Shown piece after piece: positions 1 through 10,030 of a DNA stretch of 64,000 bases. The notes under the pieces were generated by a model. It worked only from the letters and a program-made list of their open reading frames with translations. It did not search any database and was not told where the DNA came from. Source of the stretch: Homalodisca vitripennis. Lineage: Eukaryota; Arthropoda; Insecta; Hemiptera; Cicadellidae. Where the stretch lies: NCBI RefSeq assembly GCF_021130785.1, contig NC_060211.1:26831001-26895000 (forward strand), written 5' to 3'. Positions within the stretch are counted from its first letter, which is position 1, and each line of letters begins with the position of its first letter. The position numbers and the translations under genes are program-made.

Positions 1-1846
1 ATATTACAACAACTCAAAAGTTTAGATTCAATGTTCAATATTTTATTTCTTATAATTAAAAATGTATTGATTATTTTTGCAACATGACCGTGATTTTGAA
101 AATACTTATATCGATCGGTCACTTAATTTTTAAATATCACTTAATTTAAAATGAAAATAAAACTAATAATACTACGTTTTATTTTGCTAGGCCTTCATCA
201 TACACTTTACAAAAGCAAAAGTCAACAGTATTATTTTTATCAAGTGTCTGCAAAATCTTATTATTGTATATGTATTGAATATTCTTATACCAAGATTGTG
301 ATTTTGAAAATGCTTACATTGGTTACTTTTGTCTGCAAAAATTTGATTGTCTGTCAAAAAAACTTTTTCACACTTGGTAAAAAAAGCCTCGAGAAATAAA
401 ATGTATAATTACTGGTTTGTTTGTGGTTTTAAATAAGTTGTATTTACTATAATTGTGCACTATATTTCCTATTCAGTACATATTGTAAATTGAGGTACTC
501 TGTAACAAATAAGGATGACTCAAGTTTGTTACAATCAACAGTAACGTTGTAAACTATGTTATAAAGAACATTAACTTTCCAGTAATCAGACAGACTGCGA
601 AACGCTTTCTGTTAGTGACAGAGGTTAGCGAAGACAAACGAAAACCTGAGAGACAAGGTATTTGTGTTTAAGTTGCGCAAATAAAAAGAGACTACGTTGG
701 AGGTATCGTCAGAAACAGTTGGTAGAAAACCTCGCGAGTTTAAATGTAAATAAAACGTAAAATACGCACGTAATATTTTGTGCGTAGAGGTATATGACCA
801 TGCCTTAAAAAATATTATTAGGCGGTAAATAATAAGACAAATATATGTCTTTACACTCATGTTTAACAATGTTAAAATGTAATAAAACCATTACAAGTTT
901 ATTCCCTGTAGGATATTCATGGGTTTGTAATTCCAAGGCCTTAACTGTGAATGTATAAATTACAGTTACGAATTTGGGTTTTATTAGTGTCGCTTTATAT
1001 AAAAATATTGGTATAGGCGCGATAAATATTTTTTTTTTAACAAATCAGGACATTAAAATTAATGTATGAAATATTATATTTACCAGCAGTTGGAAAATGG
1101 GAGTTTCCCATTACGAGCCGTTACACTAACACTTTATAAAAACGATCATTGGAAATAACATTTTTCCAACAAGTTTTGAACACTATTTTTCAAGATACTA
1201 CATCATTAAATATATAATATGAGTATTAAGATTGCATAATTGATTTAAAACCACATTTGGATGGAAACTCATATATTTCATAATATTATTGCAGGTTTAA
1301 ATGAAAATTCTTTGTCATTGACTGCCAAGTTTCTGCTTGAAAGTATTTTTTATTTTTATATATTTTATATTTTAGTTTCTGCTACGAAACTAGAGTTGAC
1401 TTTTACACTCTATACTTAAATTTAAAAGTTCATCTTTCCGCAATTCTACGAAAAGTCAAAAACAGGATGACTTTACAGTACTCAATACAGTTTTTAAATA
1501 TTTTAATGTATTGTAATACACCCATACAAGTCATATAACAGGCTAACAACAATTCCCTTCTGCTATAACTCTATATTTGTCGCGTGAGACTATGAAATCA
1601 AAACTATGCCACATGTGATACCTGCATATGACCAAATTATTTGATTTAATTGAACGTTCTTTTCAAACATTTTCCAAAAGTTACTCTCCTTATCAAGAAA
1701 TAAGCGCTATTGATAAGGATTTATTGGTAAGGATCTGTGCCACTCCTGGACATCCATAGGGTTGGCCAGATTTAAGTGATACATTGGGTTTTGCTAACCT
1801 AAACACTATTAACTCCTTTTTACGTTATTACTATTGTTAATTTTGT
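1..1846. other. A+T-rich intergenic DNA, no gene recognised
   Basis: Two short open frames (82 and 85 codons) fall here but are low-complexity translations of A+T-rich DNA with no recognisable motif. I see no RNA gene, transposon terminus or conserved coding segment. Confidence 0.6.
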
Positions 1847-1995
1847 TGAGTTGTTTTTGCATTTATTATTTATTTATAGTGTTTTTTTGCATTTGTTATT
1901 GTTTATACATATTTTTGCACTTGTTATTTATTTACAGCTTTTTTGCACTTGTTATTTACTTATATATTTTTTGTTCTTGATTATTGCATTGTTTA
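1847..1995. repeat. Minisatellite, ~30-bp T-rich unit
   Basis: About four degenerate copies of a unit resembling TTTTTTGCACTTGTTATTTA follow each other. The repeat opens a Leu/Phe/Tyr-rich frame that continues to about 2234. That frame is best explained by the repeat, not by a real membrane protein. Confidence 0.6.
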
Positions 1996-4507
1996 TATAT
2001 TCACAGTTTGGTTCAGTAATTGTCCATATTAATATTTCTCATAATAATATGGACAACATATGGCTACAGCTTGTTGTAGAAGTGTGGCCTTCAATGCATG
2101 TTTCTTATACACGTAATGGATTTTTTGCCGTAGATCCAAATAAGACAAAAAAAAACTATAACAACATAGTCTGTTTATTTATTGAGCATCCTGTTGAGGA
2201 TGTTTTCCTCAAGTTTAAGGATGGATATTTATAAAATGATGCTCTATAGAATCCGATTTCCATATATTTCAGTCTCTTACCTTCCATTAAGTCCGATATC
2301 CACGTCCCCGTTGCCTTAATTACATGATCCTAGCCGCTTTACTTTGATTCTAATTTAATATAACAAAGCAGTAAGGCGTCTATGCAAATGTCCGGTGAAT
2401 TATTTTAAGAAAGTAAGTCATTTATGATAAAAAAACCAAAGGCAGGTAAACGTTCGCACACAGGTTGACAATAAAACCGCTATTAGCTACAATTAAAATA
2501 ATAAATTTATCCATTAAAGACTTTATGAAAAAATAATATATATATTCAGCAGAATGGGTTTCTTCAATAAAAATTATCAATGTTGCATGACAGGCTACAC
2601 TGCAGCTGCACGCAAAATTTCAACTCTGTAACTAAATTTGTTATTATGCCACAAGTTAAAATGGCATATCATCATACTCAGTTAATGTTCATAAATTTAT
2701 TTATTCTGGACTTTTCTCGTTACGATACTCGGTTCCCATAAGACCTATGTAAAATGCTCATTAAAGCTAAGCCAATTCCTGTGGAGTGGCTTGCGCCATG
2801 TCGACATCGATACTGCCCATAAAATTCAAATTAAATTTCAAATCTGTGTGTGTTCGTTTTCGGATATTGTGCGTACAGACAGACATAAACTAAGTTGTCC
2901 AGCCCTACGAATGATAGGCTTCGCTATCGCTCAGCCAATTAAGAAACAAAACGTTCCCTGAAACAATGTTGAGCCATAAAACATTATACTAACTTGGAAT
3001 ATTACTTTCAGTACATGGATGTATTGTGTGAACACTGTGTAGGAGAATAATATGCATAGTTAATGTATGCAAATTTCGACTAACCTAGGAGCACTAAAAC
3101 CCTTGCATAATTGCTGCAGTAGCTATTTCTCTAATAGGACTATTCTCTTTACTCTATTGCAAAAACCCATTTTGACAAATTTACCAGTCTGGTGTTGTGT
3201 ACCTGAATCATAGTAACAATCGGTTTAAGAATTATTAAAGAAAATTAATAACTTAGATCTATACAATTTGAAATTATATCTTGTAGTGTGACTGATAATG
3301 TAAATAAAAACTAAAAACAATTACTTGTTATTTTTGGATAGGGACGTTCTTATTATTAAAAATCCATTATTTGTTTGTTATATCAATAATAATCACGAAT
3401 AATATGTTTTTTATAAATTCTCCACATTTGTTGTTTGTATTTTTAAAGTATTCATGTGGATTAATTTCTTTATAAATTTTTTATTTCTAAGACTTATTTA
3501 ATGAAGTTCAAAAGAATATAATATGTGTAATATACTAAAAAAATTATAAATATAAAAATTCACCATTGTGCCGAAAGAAATTAAAAAAAAAAATGTCCAG
3601 GATTAATCGATTTTTAAGATCATTTACTTCATAGATTTTTTAAATGTTTCAGAAGATAAAATGTTACATAAATAAATAGGATAAAAATGGCATTTCTGTC
3701 GTTAATAAGAATATTAAATACATTGCTGTCGTTACGTTAAAAGCCCTAGTATCATCAATTCTTAGATAATTCTTTAACGGATATTTATTACTTTGGATAA
3801 ATTCTCTTATTACATGATTCTTTTTTATTGGATTTATTGTAAATTATTTAATTTTGAATAAATATATAACACTATAAAGTAATAAATTATACTTCCTCTC
3901 TATTTATCTTTACAAATTTGATGATGAGTAGAAAGTCTATAACACAACTGAATTAAGATTAACTATTTATTAGTAAACTAAGTAAAGCTGGAAATATTGA
4001 AAAGAAAGATTGTATTTACAGCCTACTATCTAATATGCTGTATTTCAAAAATAGGCTACTGTTGACCTTGGCATGTATCTTCATCTTAGAAACAATCTTA
4101 TGAGGACGAAGTATAGATGCATATGAGAAAAGAGCAGAGATTGGGATGTAACGAACTGGGATGTACAGAACGTTTTCTTTCATAGGCAGGTGTTCCTTTT
4201 ATAATCATACAGCCAAACCTAAATTAAAAATACCTCAGCGCCCAAGGTGTTGCCCAATGCTTAGAAGTTTCTGACATTGGAGAGTCATAGATACGAGTAT
4301 GTGCGGCCAAGAGTATCCAAGAGCTGTTGAATCATCCAAATGATGTTTGCTATGTCATTTCTATTGCAGATGCTAATAACCGATTTGATTTAGTATTGCA
4401 CAAAAAGTTGTCTATTGAGTCTTGCTATTTGTGCGGTCAAGAATATCCAAGGGGTGTGAGAGGAGTACCCTAGAGGTCTATTTTAGCTTTGAGAACTAAT
4501 AAAAGTT
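1996..4507. other. A+T-rich intergenic DNA with one dispersed-repeat piece
   Basis: No gene recognised. About 2866-2945 carries a fragment with runs of CAGACAGACA and the motif GGCTTCGCTATCGCTCAGCC, which recurs near 38745-39215 and 45000-45190, so it belongs to a dispersed family. The rest shows nothing I can name. Confidence 0.5.
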
Positions 4508-4640
4508 ACATGCACTTAGTGAAAAAAAACTAAACAACACACTAACTATTAAAAGTGTGTATTTTTCTGAGTAGCGTAATTATTCTGTGGTTCAGTTTTA
4601 ATAATTAGTGTGGTGTTTAGTTTTTTTATTAAGTGCATGT
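4508..4640. repeat. Inverted repeat with ~45-bp arms
   Basis: The left arm (4508-4554, beginning ACATGCACTT) and right arm (4596-4640, ending AAGTGCATGT) are imperfect reverse complements around a ~40-bp spacer. The right arm is also the start of a dispersed repeat found again at 59808. The structure therefore looks like two inverted copies of that repeat's end. Confidence 0.65.
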
Positions 4641-4813
4641 TTTAGAGTTAGTGAAGTTGATACACAACATAGTGGCTGTTTTCATTGGCTTACGCGTGTC
4701 ACAACGCTCTGGTATGATTTTTTTTATGTTAACCTGTTTGTAATTATATGTTAGGTTAGTTACTTACCTGAAGAAGAGATCAGATTGCAGACCTCAAAAG
4801 TAATGTTATTGAT
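4593..4813 (+). repeat. Dispersed repeat family R1, copy A
   Basis: This stretch aligns along its length, with scattered differences, to 59808-60022. Shared blocks include CAGTTTTAATAATTAGTGT, TTACGCGTGTCACA and GAAGAGATCAGATTGCAGA. It is an interspersed element of unknown class with no coding potential. Its 3' part holds a small hairpin next to an (A)AA(A)G segment. Confidence 0.7.
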
Positions 4814-5291
4814 TTTTTTCAATGAACGATGATAAATGATAAAAATGTATTGATAAATCTTTGGTACAACTAATTATATAACTATTATACGACTATTTAT
4901 CGGTTTCAGTATGTGGCAGGAGCTAATGTTACATGCATTCTTTCTTCAAGTTTCAATCAGTGTCATATGTGTATTATGTGTAACGTTATGAATGGAAAAT
5001 AAGTTCCTGAGTGTACCTATGGAATAATGAGTTAGATTTGCCGCCGTTTCTCTTTCATGGCTGAATGCCAGTTTTACACGGCGCCTCATTAATTTTAATA
5101 TTTTTCTAATGGATCTTCCCAGCATACGTTGAAAATGGCTACCATCCCATTTCTGAAAGTTCTGTTAGGAACTTATCAACAAATTATAATTATATTAGAT
5201 AGATCGAACAAAAAACTGCTTGCCTCTACTCCATCCACAATTGAAAAGAGTATACATTAATTATATTAAACTCTCGAATATATTATTTGTA
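4814..5291. other. Intergenic DNA, nothing recognised
   Basis: A+T-rich sequence between a dispersed repeat and a satellite. No open frame, RNA gene or repeat stands out. Confidence 0.5.
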
Positions 5292-6100
5292 AAACCTTTT
5301 AATTGCTGACATCTGATGGCATCCAGAAATGTGGCAATCACGAGAGAAGTTTACTGAACTTAAGCTAAGTGGGGAAATGTAAACCTTTTCATTGCTAAAA
5401 TGTGATGGCATGCTGAAATGTATCTATCACGAGTTAAGTTTACTTAAGTTAAGCTGAGTGGGAAAATGTAAACCTTCTCATTGTTGACATGTTATGCCAT
5501 GCTGAAATGTATCTTCACGAGTGAAGTTTACTTAACTTAAGCTAAGTGGGAAAATATAAACCTTCTCAATGTTTACATATGATGGCAAGCTGAAATGTAT
5601 CTATCACGAGTGAAGTTTACTTAACTTAAGCTAAGTGGGAAAATATAAACCTTCTCAACGTTTACATATGATGGCAAGCTGAAATGTATCTATCACGAGT
5701 GAAGTTTACTTAACTTACGCTTAGGGGAAATATAAACCTTGTCATTGCTGAAATGTTAAGGTATGCTGAAATGTACCTATTACGAGTGAAGTTTACTTAA
5801 CTTAAGCTAAGTGAGGAAATATAAATCTTGTCATTGCTGAAATGTTAAGGTATGCTGAAATGTACCTATTACGAGTGAAGTTTACTTAACTTAAGCTAAG
5901 TGGGAAAATATAAACCTTCTCAATGTTTAAATATGATGGCAAGGTGAAATGTATCTATCACGAGTGAAGTTTACTTAACTTAAGCTAAGTGGGGAAATGT
6001 AAATCTTCTCATAATAACATTTGATGGCATGTTTAAATGTATCAATCACGAGTGAAGTGTACTTGACTTAAGCTGAGTGGGGAGATATAAATCTTCTGCA
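5292..6100. repeat. Satellite array, ~90-bp unit, about nine copies
   Basis: The block 'AAACCTT(C/T)TCATTG...GATGGCATGCTGAAATGTA...CACGAGTGAAGTTTACTTAA...TAAGCTAAGTGGG' recurs every 86-91 bp. Two interior neighbouring copies are nearly identical, the outer ones are more diverged, and the array decays at both ends. That is the pattern expected from unequal exchange. Confidence 0.85.
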
Positions 6101-7027
6101 GGACTGACAGTCAAGCTAGCCTTTTACGTGCCATAGTTATTTATCCTACTTTCAACATTACGAAAAGACATAAACTTGGACTAATGACTTTCTCTTCAAG
6201 ATGGTACTACTTGGTGTGATTCTATTGTTGTCTGTTTAGACACTGTATTTTACGTCATTATTTTTCTTTTTAAGTATATTAGTACTGTGCAAAATAAATT
6301 AATAAACCATATAAGATACAGTGTAACCAAAGGCCATGTTTATTGTTAAATTATAGTCATATTTTACTTAGCTCACACTATAATATTGCTATATTAGACT
6401 TATACATTTTCCTAACTGTTGGTTTTCCTCGTGGCTTCGTACGCAATATCGTACTGAATAAAATGAATGTAATAGGTATATTATTTGTATATACCATACC
6501 AAGCTGTTCTTGAAGAATTTGTATGATCACTGGAAGATTTTTTCATCTCCTAATCTACTTTGAATTAACTGGACATTAAATTTTAAGGCAAAGTTTTGGC
6601 TCTCTGAAGTCGTATAGTGAAACATAAGTAAAGCAGTATCTCGTATTTTATTGAAAAGCTTCACATATTTCAATAGCACAGTAGGTAAAATAATGTTAGA
6701 CTAATTTGGAGGATTCCTATAGTCGGAGTTCATACCTGTAATAATGAGAACACTTAAGATATAGCACTGAATTACAGAGACCTATTACTAAGTAGAAAAC
6801 GAAATTAGGAGTGCTTAAGGTTTTATTGAGGTTTGATGCCTCAACTACGCAACTACATCGTACAAGAATAGCTTTTGAGTGGCAGAAGCACAAATACCGA
6901 CCGAATGTTGTGCTGGGAAAGGAAAATATATGTATATATATATATATATAATTTTAAGAAAGAGGAACAAACAGTATTTGCTCCGCAGGGACTCGAACTC
7001 GAGAACTCGAATCTCTCACTTCACCCG
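6101..7027. other. Intergenic DNA left of the Polinton
   Basis: No gene recognised. A short (TA)n tract lies at about 6931-6950. Positions 6983-7000 read, on the minus strand, as a tRNA B-box-like GTTCGAGTCCC, facing the tRNA-like head at 7028-7101. Confidence 0.5.
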
Positions 7028-7101
7028 ACAATGTGTGGTCTAGTGCTAGCACACTCACCTGGCAAGTGAAAGATCCGGGTTCGAGTCCCGAGTGGCCTGT
7101 A
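7028..7101 (+). repeat. tRNA-like sequence, probable SINE head
   Basis: An A-box-like TGGTCTAGTGCTAGC (from 7035) and a B box GGTTCGAGTCC (about 7078-7088) frame an anticodon-arm-like hairpin, TCAC-CTGGCAA-GTGA. The flanks do not pair into an acceptor stem and the D stem has a mismatch. This is better read as a tRNA-derived SINE head or tRNA pseudogene than a working tRNA. A second B-box-like sequence lies head-to-head on the other strand just upstream. Confidence 0.5.
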
Positions 7102-7182
7102 TTTTTTGTAATTCAATGCTAATTTAAATTGTATTCAGTTATTTCTATTTATAGAAATTTAAATTATATATATATATATATA

Positions 7183-7188
7183 TATATA
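7183..7188. repeat. Target site duplication, left (TATATA)
   Basis: The six bases before the element's 5' AG are TATATA and the six after its 3' CT are TATATA. Six base pairs is the usual Polinton target duplication. Both flanks lie in (AT)n tracts, so the exact boundaries of the duplication are ambiguous. Confidence 0.6.
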
Positions 7189-7391
7189 AGTAGATATGAA
7201 TATGGGGTTTCTAGGACACTTTTGGGACAGACAGAAAATCAATGTAAAATACTGTCCATTGAACCATAAACAAATCTGAGAAATCAAACAGGAAATCACG
7301 AATGTTAAATAACCGAATCTATAGCTGTTTTACTGTTCATTGTAGGCTTCTACATTTATAAGCTGTTTTAATGAAAAAATCCAGAAATCTT
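7189..7391 (+). repeat. Polinton left terminal inverted repeat
   Basis: It starts AGTAGATATGAATATGGGG and matches the reverse complement of 22530-22732. The match is essentially base for base except for one ~7-bp divergent patch near 7352-7360. It contains an AAACAGCTATAGATTC-type motif (as its complement) that also recurs in the non-coding repeats near 21700-21930. Confidence 0.95.
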
Positions 7392-7401
7392 AATGAAAAA
7401 T

Positions 7402-7909
7402 CTATAAACGGAAAAAATGAAATTTGCTAATAACCACTCGAGAAGTCGGGGAGAATGTGAGTAAAACCGCATTCTTTTCACGAGGTTCTTCATTTACTTT
7501 CTCCAAATGTACTATAAAATCATCAAAGATTTCAGGTTTAAAATCGTAGTCAAATTCAATGTCCAAATAGTGAAAGATTATAGGTAAAATCTTCTCATAA
7601 TAAACGCGTGTATTTAAACCTACAAACCTAATGTATTCTTTGAAAAGGAAAATAATTTTTTTCAACGGTTCCAAGAGATAAGTAAAAATTTTTATTCTGT
7701 TTTCTAAATTCTGTAACAAATTGTGTTTGTTTTTTACCTCCATATTGCAATTTTGTAAGCAGATTATTCAAATGTGTTAGTTTATTTCGAAATTTCTTAG
7801 GTTTAGGTCTTTCATACAAAATTAAATTACAATCTCTACAAACTAATCTTTTATCAACAATTTCTCCTCTATTATAACACTTGTAACAGTTGGCATTATA
7901 CTCTTCCAT
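7402..7909 (-). pseudogene. Candidate VLTF3-like late transcription factor, frameshifted
   Basis: The gene reads leftwards from the ATG at 7909. The first frame has a zinc ribbon (CYKC at residues 8-11, CRDC at 24-27), then a K-L-x-H-L-x-x-L-L-x-x-L segment. It leaves frame at a six-base A run (plus-strand T run 7730-7735). The next frame (7743 to 7402) carries V-Y-Y-E-K-I-L-P-I-I-F and a downstream acidic helix. An N-terminal ribbon, a (K)LxHLxxxL helix and a YYExIPxI-like segment in this order are what I know of the poxvirus/NCLDV VLTF3 (A2-type) family. A further frame change near 7480 is possible. The family call is inference from motif order. It starts back to back with the orphan gene at 7927. 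Confidence 0.5.
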
Positions 7910-7926
7910 TTTTACAAAAAGAATAA
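7910..7926. promoter_or_regulatory. 17-bp divergent start region with TAAATGG motif
   Basis: Only 17 bp separate the start codons of two divergent genes. Including both ATGs it is a near-palindrome, CCAT...ATGG. The rightward gene has AATAAATGG and the leftward gene TGTAAAAATGG. These are variants of the start-codon motif used across the element. Confidence 0.6.
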
Positions 7927-8169
7927 ATGGAAGGTATGGAACTAACTCTGCCGAGATATAAATTTTTCAGCGCAAATTTTTATGTTTATATTTCAACTAC
8001 CGAGATAAAAAGAAATGAGTTTATTTTATTATTTAACTATTTAGGATATTTTGTCTATGATTACAAAGATTATTCCGGAAGAAATCGTGATTTTTCATCA
8101 GCGAAAGAGTATATTTTTGAAGTTTTAGAAGGAATGAAAGAGAACAATATGAACATCATTAACTACTGA
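7927..8169 (+). CDS. Orphan 80-aa Polinton protein
   Basis: The product is a small protein rich in Tyr and Phe with no cysteine pair, membrane span or named motif that I recognise. The start is supported by the element's TAAATGG motif overlapping its ATG; a second in-frame ATG lies three codons downstream. It faces the capsid gene, with which its 3' end overlaps by 7 bp. Being intact and carrying the shared start motif makes it likely a real gene of the element. I can offer no function. Confidence 0.6.
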   Translation: MEGMELTLPRYKFFSANFYVYISTTEIKRNEFILLFNYLGYFVYDYKDYSGRNRDFSSAKEYIFEVLEGMKENNMNIINY

Positions 8170-9347
8170 ATTTCTCTAATATCGTTCTTAATCACATCAT
8201 AGGCTAAAAATTTCTCAGAAACAACAACAACATAACAAATCGCGTTTGTAACAGCATTTTGAAAATCCATATTGATAATTATATCGTTCTTTGAACCAGA
8301 AATATTTGTCAAACTCTTTGTTGTATCAATGACATAAATAGGTCTATTCGCTAAAAGTTCTTTAGGATTATAATACATTTCCATATTTTTGTAGTAAACT
8401 TTCTTAAAATCTTGATACATCTGATACATGATTCTGAAAAGACCTCCTGAAATGTTTAAATTTTGTAATTCATCTGGATAATAAGAACCGTTCAATTTTA
8501 CTCTGATATTTTTTACATTCAAACTATCAAACTTTGAAGGATTTTTCTCTTGATTATTCTGTCTATCTGTTTGAAAACCTATAATAACAAACTTAGGATT
8601 GAAGATATTTCTATAAATATTTGTGATATCGAACGAATAACTTGTTCCGGAAATACCTTTTTGCTCAATACATTGCCAATCTAGAAAATTAAACATAATG
8701 TTTTGAGATTTTGTAATTTCATCAATCAACTGAATTTTACTCGTGGTTTTGTAATAAATCATCGGAACTCTAATGAAAAACTCGTTAATTGTAATTTTGC
8801 CATCAACAGGCATAACATTTCCAGTTGCAGTCTTCAGAATCACATCATCGTCTTCAGCTCTTATGAAACTAATGTAAAATCCACCTTTATAGATTGGAAA
8901 ATTTACATTTTCAAAGAATCCTAAGCCGAAATGTGCTAAATCACCGACCGCTTCAAATTGTCCAAATTTAAAAGTTGATTCAAAACTGTTTGAAAATACA
9001 TCACTTTTGGAATAACAAATGGTTCCTTTAATAGTGCTTAATTGGCCACAGTTTTCGACTTCTTCTATCAATTTATTGTGTTTTCTTACTTCAATCTTAG
9101 AAAATAAAAACGGTATAAAATTATCGATTAATCTAACATTATCAGTTCCAAGATATGCTTGACCATCTTGTTTTGTTAAAGTTCCAGAAATATAAAACTG
9201 GAAGTTAGACGAGCAAAAGTTATCTCCAAAATCAATATTAAACTCAGTTCTTTTATTCGGTTCATTCAAATGTTGTTTACTAATTGGATAGAAATTTTTA
9301 AACTCCGCCCTTTCAATATCACTAGCATATTTTCTGTAGTCCGCCAT
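8163..9347 (-). CDS. Double-jelly-roll major capsid protein (hexon-like)
   Basis: An intact 394-aa protein that would form the capsid shell of a Polinton virion. The N-terminal third has the pattern typical of insect Polinton capsid proteins: a G-T-L-T-K-x-D-G strand, then N-V-R-L-I-D-N and L-F-S-K-I-E-V, then a STIKG segment. The second half has F-V-I-I-G-F-Q-T followed by N-P-S-x-F-D and V-K-L-N-G-S-Y-Y-P-D-E, another conserved block of this family. It is shorter than many Polinton capsid proteins (often 450-600 aa) but lacks obvious gaps. The start codon sits in the shared motif (TTATTAAATGG). Its tail overlaps the convergent orphan gene by 7 bp. Confidence 0.82.
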   Translation of the reverse strand: MADYRKYASDIERAEFKNFYPISKQHLNEPNKRTEFNIDFGDNFCSSNFQFYISGTLTKQDGQAYLGTDNVRLIDNFIPFLFSKIEVRKHNKLIEEVENCGQLSTIKGTICYSKSDVFSNSFESTFKFGQFEAVGDLAHFGLGFFENVNFPIYKGGFYISFIRAEDDDVILKTATGNVMPVDGKITINEFFIRVPMIYYKTTSKIQLIDEITKSQNIMFNFLDWQCIEQKGISGTSYSFDITNIYRNIFNPKFVIIGFQTDRQNNQEKNPSKFDSLNVKNIRVKLNGSYYPDELQNLNISGGLFRIMYQMYQDFKKVYYKNMEMYYNPKELLANRPIYVIDTTKSLTNISGSKNDIIINMDFQNAVTNAICYVVVVSEKFLAYDVIKNDIREIQ

Positions 9348-9365
9348 TTAATAAGAGAAAATTTA
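9348..9365 (-). promoter_or_regulatory. Start motif of capsid gene
   Basis: On the coding strand, TTTTCTCTTATTAAATGG runs into the ATG. It has the T-rich block plus TAAATGG arrangement shared by the element's genes. Confidence 0.65.
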
Positions 9366-9447
9366 AACATCATGTATAAGAAAGATATCATTTTTTCATC
9401 GATCTAATGTACGTTTTTATAAGAAAAGATATAAATTTTAGTCATTT

Positions 9448-9846
9448 TTAATGATCTACTTCGTCATATTCGGGATTCTCTTCCTTAAATTTTGCGATCT
9501 CGGTCACATATTTCAATAAAATTTGCACAGGATAGTAACCGCTATCTATAATATTGTTCCAATCAACTGTATCTTTATTTTCATCCAAAAATTTTATACT
9601 CAAGTGTTGATAGAGACAAAGAACAGACATATGATCTTTTAATTGATAATGTATATTTTCTTGAATGAACTCTGGGGACAGATTTTGATATTTTGCAATG
9701 TTATACCAATTCAATTTGTTTACGTATAATCTCATCATATCTTCGGATAATTCATATTTTTGAGAAATGTCATCCCAATGTTCTTTTTTCAAATCTCTTT
9801 CGTGTTGCATTATAAAAAGATCGAAAGCACTGTAATGTCCCGCCAT
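9448..9846 (-). CDS. 132-aa protein with W-N/Y-N-I helical repeats
   Basis: Intact small protein. Two related segments, L-N-W-Y-N-I-A-K-Y-Q-N-L-S-P-E-F-I (about residues 46-62) and V-D-W-N-N-I-I-D-S-G-Y-Y-P (about 94-106), look like helical repeats of a kind I associate with proteins of giant viruses and Polintons of unknown function. Cysteine is nearly absent and there is no signal peptide. It lies between the capsid gene and a small zinc-ribbon gene, all in the same direction. Its start region is a variant of the shared motif in which AATAAATAG is followed by the ATG 4 bp later. Confidence 0.6.
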   Translation of the reverse strand: MAGHYSAFDLFIMQHERDLKKEHWDDISQKYELSEDMMRLYVNKLNWYNIAKYQNLSPEFIQENIHYQLKDHMSVLCLYQHLSIKFLDENKDTVDWNNIIDSGYYPVQILLKYVTEIAKFKEENPEYDEVDH

Positions 9847-9868
9847 CTCTATTTATTAAGAAAAAATT

Positions 9869-10012
9869 TCAAGTTTTTATAAATTGGCTCTTTTTAGCGT
9901 TACATTCAGCACATTTTCCAGAAATTCTTTTAACTCCATTGATATTTGCATAGTATTTTATATCATTTGTTGCAGTTTTTTCTTTACATCTCACACAGTA
10001 TATGAGCGCCAT
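9869..10012 (-). CDS. 47-aa zinc-ribbon protein (DUF5679-like)
   Basis: A very short gene, supported by two things. The ATG at 10012 sits exactly in the shared motif (TTTTCCCTAAATAAATGG on the coding strand). The product has CVRC at residues 6-9 and CAEC at 34-37, with an I-N-G-V-K-R-I-S-G-K-C block between. That is the layout of small single zinc ribbons of the DUF5679 type found in many eukaryotic DNA viruses. The same ribbon layout opens the integrase gene of this element, so the two may be paralogous modules. The role is unknown; nucleic-acid binding is a guess. Confidence 0.72.
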   Translation of the reverse strand: MALIYCVRCKEKTATNDIKYYANINGVKRISGKCAECNAKKSQFIKT

Positions 10013-10030
10013 TTATTTAGGGAAAATTTA
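10013..10030 (-). promoter_or_regulatory. Start motif of zinc-ribbon gene
   Basis: The coding-strand sequence TTTTCCCTAAATAAATGG ends in the ATG. It lies immediately beyond the stop of the upstream fibre-like gene. Confidence 0.65.

Noticed and set aside
1851..2234. 127-codon membrane-protein-like frame
   Set aside because: Its hydrophobic half is the translation of a ~30-bp minisatellite and the rest has no recognisable domain.
7028..7101. Functional tRNA gene (anticodon loop CTGGCAA)
   Set aside because: The flanks cannot form a 7-bp acceptor stem, the D stem has a mismatch and the T stem only four good pairs. It fits a SINE head or pseudogene better.
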